A stretch of 14,188 nt of DNA. It comes from Rheinheimera sp. Its GTDB lineage: Bacteria; Pseudomonadota; Gammaproteobacteria; Enterobacterales; Alteromonadaceae. The notes below the pieces were generated by a model that saw only the letters and a program-made list of their open reading frames with translations, did not search any database and was not told the DNA's origin. The position numbers were made by a program, and so were the translations under genes. Location: the NCBI RefSeq assembly GCF_020217005.1, contig NZ_JAIWOI010000338.1, forward strand, positions 1-14,188. Reading direction: 5' to 3'. Every line of letters starts with the position of its first letter. Position 1 is the stretch's first letter. Positions 8,146 to 14,178 of the stretch are shown in pieces.

Positions 8146-8157
8146 TGACTTAAGTCA
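8146..8157. promoter_or_regulatory. 12-base perfect palindrome near the trp transcription start
   Basis: TGACTTAAGTCA is a perfect 12-base palindrome about 10-20 bases downstream of the predicted trp start site, a common operator position. It does not match the enterobacterial TrpR operator core (CTAG half-sites around TTAA), so the regulator, if any, is unknown. Confidence 0.3.
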
Positions 8158-8173
8158 CTTTGAAAACGCCTCT

Positions 8174-8202
8174 ATAAAACCCTGAAATCAAATGGCCGTC
8201 AA
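8174..8202 (-). promoter_or_regulatory. Predicted trp operon promoter
   Basis: On the minus strand TTGACG (8202-8197) is followed, after exactly 17 bases, by TTTTAT (8179-8174), giving 5/6 and 4/6 matches to the sigma-70 consensus. Transcription would start near 8167, about 53 bases before leader peptide 1, and would read through both attenuators into trpE. A second promoter between the attenuators (for example around TTGCAT at 8000-7990) cannot be excluded, but no match of similar quality is present. Confidence 0.6.
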
Positions 8203-8343
8203 GCCTTGTTTGGCTATAAGTCCAAAAAAATACGTATAAGCGGATAGATGGCTACAGTAATTCAGACTTCGGCTTAGAATAAACTCAAGCTTAGGCAGGG
8301 CTTTTTATGGCACAATGACGGCCACTTTGTCAGGTAGCCCGCT

Positions 8344-9207
8344 ATGAAAATTGATTTACACAGCCACACATATTGCTCAGATGGTGTTTTAAGCCCCACC
8401 GAACTGGTAGAGCGTGCCGTCAGCAAAGGAGTGGATGTGCTTGCCATTACCGACCACGACACCATAGCAGGTTTAGCCGAAGCCCAGGTGGCTATTGCCG
8501 AAAAGCAGCTGCCTTTGACTTTGATCCCCGGAGTGGAGATATCCACCAGTTGGTATGAGTTTGAAATTCATATAGTGGGTTTGCAGATCAATACCCAATG
8601 TCCGGTGTTTTTACAGCATTTAGCCTCGCAGCAACAGCGCAGGGTTGAGCGGGCCGAAGAAATGGCGCGCCGCTTAGAGAAAAACAAAATACCGGACGTG
8701 CTGGAAAACGTATTAAAAATTGCCAATGGTGCTGCCTTAACCCGCACTCATTTTGCACGTTATTTGGTGCAGATTGGTAAAGCCAGCTCAATGAATACCG
8801 TATTTAAAAAGTATTTAAGCCGCGGTAATACAGGCTATGTGCCGAATAATTGGGTGCCTATGCAAGAGGCAGTGCAGTGGATTTTAGCTGCAGGTGGTAT
8901 TCCTGTGCTGGCGCACCCTTTGAAGTACAAGCTGAATGGCCGTTGGTTGACCCGTTTAGCCGAAGAGTTTGCCGCAGCGGGCGGTAAAGCCATGGAAGTC
9001 GCCTCAGCCCAAATGACGCCGGTGCAAAAACGTCAGGTCTGGATGCTGTGCCAGAAATTTGCTTTAACAGCCTCTGCCGGTTCTGATTTTCATCAGGAAA
9101 CGCCCTGGAACGAATTGGGTCGACAGTTGTATTTTACTGATGATGTCATTCCTGTATGGCAGGACTGGCTATTGCCAGAACCCAAGCCAGCCCAGCTTTC
9201 ATCTTGA
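8344..9207 (+). CDS. rnm: PHP-domain 5'-3' exoribonuclease / nucleotide phosphatase (RNase AM, YciV/TrpH family)
   Basis: This is a PHP-type metal phosphoesterase. The metal-binding motifs appear in order: DLHSHTYCSDG (residues 4-14, His6 and His8), ITDHDT (35-40), GVEIS (63-67, Glu65), a late VLAHP and GSDFH near the C-terminus. E. coli RNase AM (formerly YciV) trims the 5' ends of ribosomal RNAs and the family also hydrolyses pAp-type nucleotides. The length of 287 is close to that of E. coli. The neighbouring divergent trp operon explains the old name trpH, but no direct role in tryptophan synthesis is implied. It heads a plus-strand run of five genes; no clear promoter was picked out. Confidence 0.92.
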   Translation: MKIDLHSHTYCSDGVLSPTELVERAVSKGVDVLAITDHDTIAGLAEAQVAIAEKQLPLTLIPGVEISTSWYEFEIHIVGLQINTQCPVFLQHLASQQQRRVERAEEMARRLEKNKIPDVLENVLKIANGAALTRTHFARYLVQIGKASSMNTVFKKYLSRGNTGYVPNNWVPMQEAVQWILAAGGIPVLAHPLKYKLNGRWLTRLAEEFAAAGGKAMEVASAQMTPVQKRQVWMLCQKFALTASAGSDFHQETPWNELGRQLYFTDDVIPVWQDWLLPEPKPAQLSS

Positions 9208-9275
9208 TTTTTAACAAATTTATTGCTATTGCTTAAAGATACTTTAGCGACAAGTGCAGGGAAGAAGAAGAGTTT

Positions 9276-9896
9276 ATGAGCCAGTTTTTTTATGTTCACC
9301 CTGACAATCCACAGCAACGTTTAATTAAGCAGGCTGTGCATATTATCAAACAAGGTGGGGTAGTGATTTACCCTACAGATTCAGGTTATGCACTGGGTTG
9401 CCACATTGGCGACAAGGCGGCTATGGAGCGTATTTTGCAAATTCGCCAGATCAGCTCTGAACACCACTTCACCCTGATGTGCCGCGATTTATCTGAGTTG
9501 TCTGTGTATGCCAAAGTGGAAAACACAGCTTTTCGTCTAATCAAAAATCATACGCCTGGTGCTTACACTTTTATTTTAAAAGGCACCAAAGAAGTACCTA
9601 AGCGTTTGCTCAATGAAAAGAAAAAGACCGTAGGCTTGCGTATTCCGGAAAATAAAGTAGCGCTGGCTTTGCTGGAAGAGCTGGGTGAACCTTTGATGTC
9701 GAGCTCTTTGGTATTACCAGGCAATGACTTTGCCGAGTCTGACCCGGAAGAGATGCGTGACCAGTTGGAGCGTCAGGTGGATGTGATACTGCACGGCGGT
9801 ATCATTGCCGAAAACCACACTACAGTGATTGATTTGTCAGAAGATTTTCCGGTGCTGGTGCGGCAGGGAGCAGGCGATAGCAGTGCTTTTGTTTAA
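9276..9896 (+). CDS. yciO: YciO, Sua5/YrdC-family protein
   Basis: The Sua5/YciO/YrdC fold is recognisable from GGVVIYPTDSGYALGCHIGD (about residues 27-46), the following LQIRQ segment and the VGLRIPEN strand. Relatives TsaC and Sua5 make threonylcarbamoyl-AMP for the t6A modification of tRNA. YciO is a paralogue whose own activity is weaker or less certain, so a general t6A-related or nucleotide-binding role is the safe statement. At 206 residues it is the size of E. coli YciO and lacks the extra Sua5 domain. An AAGAAGAAGAG purine stretch precedes the ATG. Its place after rnm matches the E. coli order. Confidence 0.9.
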   Translation: MSQFFYVHPDNPQQRLIKQAVHIIKQGGVVIYPTDSGYALGCHIGDKAAMERILQIRQISSEHHFTLMCRDLSELSVYAKVENTAFRLIKNHTPGAYTFILKGTKEVPKRLLNEKKKTVGLRIPENKVALALLEELGEPLMSSSLVLPGNDFAESDPEEMRDQLERQVDVILHGGIIAENHTTVIDLSEDFPVLVRQGAGDSSAFV

Positions 9897-9943
9897 GCCC
9901 TTCGTACTTCAGACTGTGGTTTTGTTGATAGGACGCACAGTGC

Positions 9944-10765
9944 ATGTCTGAGCCAGTTGCCGACAGCTTTGCCAGTCTGACGATACAACAACCTTTACCG
10001 CTGGCTTTTGTCCGCGGTGAAGCTGTGCTGGATAAGCCGGAAGATTTGTATATTCCGCCTGAAGCGCTGTCGGTATTGCTGGAAAGTTTTGAAGGCCCGC
10101 TGGATTTTCTGCTGTATTTAATTCGCCGTCACCGCTTTGATATTGTCGATTTGCCGATCAATGAAATTACCCTGCAGTACATGGAATACATTGATTTAAT
10201 GCAGGATATGAACTTTGAACTGGCGGCTGAATATTTGTTGATGGCCGCTATGTTGGCCGAAATCAAATCGCGTTTATTGCTGCCGCAGCATGATCATAAG
10301 TCGGATGAAGAAGTGGATCCGCGTGCTGATTTAGTCCGGCGGTTGCAGGAATACGAAATTATCCGCAAAGCGGCTACTGATATGGATTTATTGCCACGCC
10401 AGGAGCGGGATTATTTCCCAGCCAAAGCTGGCCTGGATGATAACTTTGAGCCTTATGTCATTTTGCCCGAAGTGTCGTTGCAGGAAATTTTGCTGGCACT
10501 CAAAGACATCGCCAAACGCGCCAAAGATTTTCAACATCACCAGATCAAAAAAGAGCATTTATCTACCCGGGAACGCATGAGTAAAATTCTGGAGTTGCTG
10601 CGTGGGCGCACAGACTACCTTGAGTTTGCCGAATGTTTTGAATTGGCCGAAGGCCGACAGGGTGTGGTTGTCAGCTTTTTAGCTATTTTAGAGCTGGTGA
10701 AAGAGAAGTTAATTCAGGTCATCCAGATCGAAGCTTATGGTCAGATCCACGTCAAGTTGGCATAA
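9944..10765 (+). CDS. scpA: Segregation and condensation protein A (kleisin)
   Basis: ScpA is the kleisin that bridges the SMC (or MukB-like) ATPase heads and recruits ScpB dimers in chromosome condensation and segregation. The N-terminal kleisin helix (SFEGPLDFLLYLIRRHRFDI, residues 48-67) and the C-terminal winged helix (about 208-262, RMSKILELL to LELVKEKLIQVIQ) frame a helical middle region. The length of 273 is normal. The N-terminal ~40 residues are variable, and an AGGA site ten bases before the ATG supports the chosen start. The gene ends one base before an ERIC-like element that separates it from scpB. Confidence 0.94.
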   Translation: MSEPVADSFASLTIQQPLPLAFVRGEAVLDKPEDLYIPPEALSVLLESFEGPLDFLLYLIRRHRFDIVDLPINEITLQYMEYIDLMQDMNFELAAEYLLMAAMLAEIKSRLLLPQHDHKSDEEVDPRADLVRRLQEYEIIRKAATDMDLLPRQERDYFPAKAGLDDNFEPYVILPEVSLQEILLALKDIAKRAKDFQHHQIKKEHLSTRERMSKILELLRGRTDYLEFAECFELAEGRQGVVVSFLAILELVKEKLIQVIQIEAYGQIHVKLA

Positions 10766-10893
10766 TATGCCCTTCGTAATTGAAGCCGCAGCGGCGTTGA
10801 CTTTGTATTCTCAGTCCTGGTTTGATGAGGCGGGCGCGGATAAACCACGCCCCTACAGGTCGCCGCGCTGCAGCTGCGATGATTTTGGGCATA
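10766..10893. repeat. ERIC-like element A (128 bp) with a replaced core
   Basis: It begins directly after the scpA stop with TATGCCC and ends with GGGCATA. The outer arms match ERIC/IRU ends: TTGAAGCCGCAGCGGCGTTGACT on one side, in parts, and CGCCGCGCTGCAGCTGCG then ATGATTTTGGGCATA on the other. The 128-bp length equals a full ERIC (about 127 bp). The middle lacks the ERIC central hairpin. It instead holds a different small palindrome, GGGCGCGG/CCACGCCC around 10832-10852. Confidence 0.7.
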
Positions 10894-11017
10894 ATAACCG
10901 GCGTATTTGAAGCTACAGCGGCGTTGACTCAACTCTTTCGCCCCAATCACATAGTCTACTATGCTCATGGGGACTCTATCGTTGGTCGCCTTGCTGTATC
11001 ATCAACTACTTGGTTAT
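10894..11017. repeat. ERIC-like element B (124 bp), near-canonical
   Basis: Terminal inverted repeats begin ATAACC and end GGTTAT. The central hairpin follows the ERIC plan: CCCCAATCACATAGT, two loop bases, then ACTATG and TGGGG (10941-10972), compared with the enterobacterial core CCCCAGTCACTTAC...GTAAGCTCCTGGGG. Flanking arms carry GAAGCTACAGCGGCGTTGACT-type and GTTGGTCGCCTTGCTG sequence, again as in ERIC. It abuts element A with no gap. Being transcribed with scpA-scpB, it could fold in the mRNA. Confidence 0.82.
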
Positions 11018-11052
11018 TCACAGCTATTACAGACAGATAACAAGGAGAGGGA

Positions 11053-11634
11053 ATGGCGAAAAAAATTAACGAGCAACAACTGCTGCAGTTAGTCGAAGCC
11101 GCTATTTTTGCCTCTGAAAAACCTTTGTCTGTGAATGACTTGCAAAGCACTGTGCTGGAAAGTTTTGATCTAAGCCGTAAAAGGCTGCAACAGGCTTTAA
11201 GTCAGCTGCAACAGGATTATTTGGGCCGTGGTATACAACTGATTGAAACTGCCTCTGGCTTTCGCTTTCAGACTCGTGCTGATTTGAGTGAATACCTGGC
11301 TTTGCTTTGGCCTGAACGTTCACCACGTTACTCCCGTGCTGTACTGGAGACTTTGGCGCTTATTGCCTATCGTCAGCCTATCACCCGTGGTGAAATTGAA
11401 GAAGTGCGGGGCGTGACTGTCAGCAGTCAGATTATGCGAACGCTGCTCGACCGGGGTTGGGTCAAAGTAGTAGGGCATAAAGAAGTACCGGGGCGTCCTG
11501 GTTTGTATGCCACGACACCGACATTTTTAGATTATTTTGGCTTAAAGGATTTAAGCGATTTACCTGCTCTGGCTGAGTTTCAGGCAACGCCGGATTTTTT
11601 TAACCCAGTCGTGATGACTGAAGAGATACATTAA
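11053..11634 (+). CDS. scpB: Segregation and condensation protein B
   Basis: ScpB dimers bind ScpA in the SMC condensin complex. The protein has the two winged-helix halves of the family. The N-terminal start is LLQLVEAAIFASEKPLSVNDL (in part). The second half opens with YSRAVLETLALIAYRQPIT (about residues 93-111), followed by RGEIEEVRGV and GRPGLYATTPTFLDYFGL. The length of 193 is typical. A strong AAGGAGAGG ribosome site lies just before the ATG, consistent with re-initiation after the 287-base gap of ERIC-like DNA that follows scpA. Confidence 0.94.
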   Translation: MAKKINEQQLLQLVEAAIFASEKPLSVNDLQSTVLESFDLSRKRLQQALSQLQQDYLGRGIQLIETASGFRFQTRADLSEYLALLWPERSPRYSRAVLETLALIAYRQPITRGEIEEVRGVTVSSQIMRTLLDRGWVKVVGHKEVPGRPGLYATTPTFLDYFGLKDLSDLPALAEFQATPDFFNPVVMTEEIH

Positions 11635-11637
11635 ATC

Positions 11638-12579
11638 ATGAGTGAAAAACTACAGAAAGTGCTGGCGCGATCCGGTGTTGGATCCCGCCGCGAGATGGAA
11701 GAATACATCAGTGCTGGACGTGTGACTGTGGATGGTAAAGTGGCGCTGTTAGGCGACCGTATCCATGCCAACCAACAAGTGCGGGTCGATGGTCATCCGG
11801 TGAAAATTGCCGCTGAAGCGGAGCAGGTGTGCCGGGTTATTGCCTATCACAAACCTGAGGGCGAAATTTGTTCGCGCACCGACCCTGAAGGTCGTCCTAC
11901 CGTATTTGACCGCCTGCCAAAAATTAAAGATTCACGTTGGATTGCGATAGGCCGTTTAGATATCAATACCAGCGGTTTATTGCTGTTTACCACAGATGGT
12001 GAGCTGGCGAATCGTTTAATGCATCCAAAGTTTGAAGTTGAACGTGAATACGCAGTACGGGTATTTGGTGACGTCAACGATGCAATGATCCAAAAACTGC
12101 GCACTGGTGTTGAGCTGGAAGACGGTAAAGCCAACTTTAAAAAAGTGAAGTCTATGGGCGGCGAAGGTATTAACCGCTGGTTCCATGTGGTGCTGACTGA
12201 AGGCCGTAACCGCGAAGTTCGCCGGATGTGGGAATCGCAGGGTGCTGTAGTGAGCCGCTTAATTCGTATTCGTTACGGTGATTTATTATTGCCTAAGCAT
12301 TTACCGGCAGGCGGTTATGCGGAATACCCGCTGGAAGAGGTGAACTACCTGCGTAAGCTGGTACAGATGCCGGCTGAGACGGAAAGCTTAATGAAACCCG
12401 AAGACCGTGACGAACGTCGCCGTCGTATGGCTGGTATTAAACGTGCGGTACGTAAGCATCAGATCATGGTGCAGTCCGGCGTGAAACCTGAAGTGGTGAA
12501 GGCTGAAAAAGCCGCTGCTGCTGAAAAAGCCAAAGCGAAAAAGCCAAAACAAACTCAGAAAAAACGTACCCGCATTTAA
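11638..12579 (+). CDS. rluB: 23S rRNA pseudouridine synthase B
   Basis: RluB isomerises one uridine of 23S rRNA (position 2605 in E. coli numbering) to pseudouridine. An N-terminal S4 RNA-binding domain (about residues 3-50, [20 protein letters not shown]) precedes the catalytic domain. The catalytic aspartate is Asp108 in [18 protein letters not shown], and GRNREVRRM is the family's conserved late motif. After about residue 250 the tail is basic and Lys/Ala-rich low complexity, as usual in RluB. The start is three bases after the scpB stop, so the pair is coupled. RluE and RluF relatives are excluded by length, tail and neighbourhood. Confidence 0.94.
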   Translation: MSEKLQKVLARSGVGSRREMEEYISAGRVTVDGKVALLGDRIHANQQVRVDGHPVKIAAEAEQVCRVIAYHKPEGEICSRTDPEGRPTVFDRLPKIKDSRWIAIGRLDINTSGLLLFTTDGELANRLMHPKFEVEREYAVRVFGDVNDAMIQKLRTGVELEDGKANFKKVKSMGGEGINRWFHVVLTEGRNREVRRMWESQGAVVSRLIRIRYGDLLLPKHLPAGGYAEYPLEEVNYLRKLVQMPAETESLMKPEDRDERRRRMAGIKRAVRKHQIMVQSGVKPEVVKAEKAAAAEKAKAKKPKQTQKKRTRI

Positions 12580-12583
12580 CTCT

Positions 12584-12641
12584 AAAAATGGGGTCAGATC
12601 ACATTAGTTACGCATAACTAATGTGATCTGACCCCATTTTT
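12584..12641. repeat. REP-like palindrome, complete copy; likely rluB terminator
   Basis: Perfect 27-base arms (12584-12610 and 12615-12641) surround the loop CGCA. The arm reads AAAAATGGGGTCAGATCAC, then ATTAGTTA. It starts five bases after the rluB stop and ends in a T run, so it can act as a bidirectional terminator. The first 51 bases are identical to 14060-14110. The TGGGGTCAGA...TCTGACCCCA pattern is like palindromes associated with REP-associated tyrosine (Y1) transposases, but no transposase lies in this window. Confidence 0.9.
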
Positions 12642-12765
12642 ATGAACTAAATTTCACCTGAATTCATTCAGTTAGCATTAATTTAGCTGGTCGGACATCA
12701 AAATGACATTTTGGGGCGTCTAACTTGGTAGATAAATGAAATGTAAGGGCCTGAGGAGAACTGCG

Positions 12766-12960
12766 ATGAATGTACTTGAGCTTAAACTAGGCATGGTCTG
12801 TCAGACCAAAAAAGGTATAGGTGTGGTTAGCTGGATTGATGCTCAGGACAGAGCTGTGTATTTGTCAGATCTGGATAATAAAGAGAAACACATAGCTGTT
12901 TCTTTTGATGATTTACAGGACGAACCCCAGTTACATCAGAAAGGTGATATTTACTACTGA
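12766..12960 (+). CDS. Unrecognised small protein, 64 residues
   Basis: I do not recognise this protein. The ATG at 12766 is preferred over an upstream in-frame ATG at 12736 because GAGGAG lies seven to eight bases before it. The protein is soluble-looking with no signal or membrane segment. The stretch LKLGMVCQTKKGIGVVSWID, then AVYLSDLDN and HIAVSFDDL, reads as alternating beta strands with a charged acidic C-terminal half, which would fit a small SH3-like barrel; that is inference only. It is followed by a good terminator, so it is probably a single-gene unit. The in-frame length, ribosome site and terminator argue for a real gene. Confidence 0.7.
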   Translation: MNVLELKLGMVCQTKKGIGVVSWIDAQDRAVYLSDLDNKEKHIAVSFDDLQDEPQLHQKGDIYY

Positions 12961-12983
12961 TGGTTCATACCACTTGAATCGCC

Positions 12984-13010
12984 AAAGCCCGCTTTTATAG
13001 CGGGCTTTTT
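12984..13010 (+). terminator. Intrinsic terminator after the 64-residue protein
   Basis: A perfect ten-base stem, AAAGCCCGCT (12984-12993) and AGCGGGCTTT (12999-13008), with a five-base loop ends in a T run. It lies 24 bases past the stop codon and separates this gene from the racemase unit. Confidence 0.9.
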
Positions 13011-13085
13011 GCTTAGGTTGGAGCTGCTATACAGGTCTCTTTGGAATTGATACTGTAGTTCCATCAATGCTTCAGAGGTAAATCG

Positions 13086-13778
13086 ATGAAAACCATAGGT
13101 TTAATAGGTGGAATGAGCTGGGAGTCCACTATTCCTTATTACCGTCAGATCAATCAGCGCATTAAACAGCAATTGGGTGGCCTGCACAGCGCTAAAATTA
13201 TCTTATACAGTGTGGATTTTGCCGAAATAGAAGCATTGCAGCGTAGTGGCGACTGGAGTAAAGCCGGCGAGTTACTGGCGGATGCGGCAGTTAAATTACA
13301 AACTGCAGGGGCCGATTGCCTGGTGCTTTGCACTAACACTATGCACAAAGTGGCTGCAGCCATTGAAGCCGCTGTGGCTATTCCGCTGTTGCATATTGCC
13401 GACGCCACGGCTGAAGCTATTCAAAGTGCGGGTCTCAGAAAAGTGGCTTTATTAGGCACCCGTTTTACTATGGAGCAGGATTTTTACAAACAACGCCTGA
13501 TGGATGGTTATGGTTTAGAAGTGCTGGTGCCGGACGAAGAAGGCAGAACGCTGGTGCATAATGTGATTTATCAGGAGTTGTGTCTGGGGCTGGTCAACCA
13601 AGAGTCAAAGCGGCAGTATCAAGGGGTTATGGCCGCTCTGGTGGCGCAAGGTGCAGAGGCTATTATTTTAGGCTGCACTGAAATAGGCTTATTGGTAAGC
13701 GCTGAAGATTGCACCGTGCCTTTATTTGATACCACAGCCTTACATGCGCAAAAAGCTGCCGAATGGGCTCTGCAATAG
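13086..13778 (+). CDS. Aspartate/glutamate racemase family protein (YgeA-like amino-acid racemase)
   Basis: This is a cofactor-independent racemase of the Asp/Glu/hydantoin racemase fold, two similar alpha/beta halves each giving one catalytic residue. The start is MKTIGLIGGMSWEST, a hallmark of the YgeA subgroup. The first catalytic loop is LVLCTNTMHK (Cys82, Thr83) and the second is ILGCTEIGLL (Cys197). From memory, E. coli YgeA uses Thr83 and Cys197, and the numbering here coincides. At 230 residues it is the normal size. An AGAGG ribosome site seven bases before the ATG supports the start. The exact amino-acid substrate cannot be told. It is followed, 11 bases later, by a small acidic protein gene. 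Confidence 0.88.
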   Translation: MKTIGLIGGMSWESTIPYYRQINQRIKQQLGGLHSAKIILYSVDFAEIEALQRSGDWSKAGELLADAAVKLQTAGADCLVLCTNTMHKVAAAIEAAVAIPLLHIADATAEAIQSAGLRKVALLGTRFTMEQDFYKQRLMDGYGLEVLVPDEEGRTLVHNVIYQELCLGLVNQESKRQYQGVMAALVAQGAEAIILGCTEIGLLVSAEDCTVPLFDTTALHAQKAAEWALQ

Positions 13779-13789
13779 AAGGATTGATG

Positions 13790-14083
13790 ATGTTGTATTT
13801 ATACCTTGAAGTAGACTTATCAGACGATGATGCTGATTTAGAGGAAGTTGCGCGGGACTGTGGTCATACACTGAGTCACCCGCAACTTTCAGACTGGGAT
13901 TTGTTAGGTGTGACTGACTGGCATGGTCATGCTTGTCTGGAGTTTCAACTGCAGATGAAAGAGGCCATTGAAGACACTGAGTTACATCAGTTGATTAGTG
14001 ATATTCAAGTGCAGGTTTCGCATCCTGCAGTTTCTTCCAGCCGCTCAGTACATCTCAGTAAAAATGGGGTCAGATCACATTAG
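13790..14083 (+). CDS. Unrecognised small acidic protein whose C-terminus is encoded by a repeat
   Basis: I do not recognise this protein. A GAAGGA ribosome site right after the racemase stop places the best start at 13790 (97 residues); 13787 is an adjacent in-frame ATG with poorer spacing. The N-terminal half is acidic (VDLSDDDADLEEVARD) and the rest mixes beta-like and helical stretches without membrane segments. It is probably co-transcribed with the racemase. The last seven residues, KNGVRSH, and the TAG stop are read from the palindromic repeat that starts at 14060. If those 51 bases are taken out, the frame runs from AGT at 14057 straight into TGA at 14111, so the ancestral protein may have ended seven residues earlier. 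Confidence 0.65.
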   Translation: MLYLYLEVDLSDDDADLEEVARDCGHTLSHPQLSDWDLLGVTDWHGHACLEFQLQMKEAIEDTELHQLISDIQVQVSHPAVSSSRSVHLSKNGVRSH

Positions 14084-14110
14084 TTACGCATAACTAATGT
14101 GATCTGACCC
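14060..14110. repeat. REP-like palindrome, second identical copy, right end shortened
   Basis: These 51 bases are identical to the first 51 of the element at 12584-12641. The perfect stem is 20 bases per arm (14067-14086 and 14091-14110) with the same CGCA loop. The last seven bases of the full element are missing and the sequence passes directly into TGAGGGATCC. It overlaps the 3' end of the preceding coding sequence and may terminate that unit. Confidence 0.88.
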
Positions 14111-14146
14111 TGAGGGATCCCCACGAATTTCTCATTAAGCAGCCCA

Positions 14147-14178
14147 TCGGACAGCATACTCAGCAGTATGCTGTCTGA
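14147..14178. repeat. Inverted repeat near the window end
   Basis: GACAGCATACT (14150-14160) and AGTATGCTGTC (14165-14175) are perfect complements around the loop CAGC, extended by TC/GA beyond one G-T pair. No T run follows on either strand, so a terminator role is weak. It may be another repeat family or an operator for a gene beyond the window. Confidence 0.6.

Noticed and set aside
8160..8202. TrpR operator in the trp promoter
   Set aside because: No CTAG half-sites around TTAA occur within the predicted promoter, so repression by TrpR there is not supported by the sequence.
8274..8546. Minus-strand 90-codon frame overlapping the start of rnm
   Set aside because: It is antisense to a clearly recognised PHP-domain gene and has no ribosome site or family features.
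10741..11040. Open frames on both strands between scpA and scpB
   Set aside because: They are translations of the ERIC-like repeats, have no ribosome site, and the proteins resemble nothing known.
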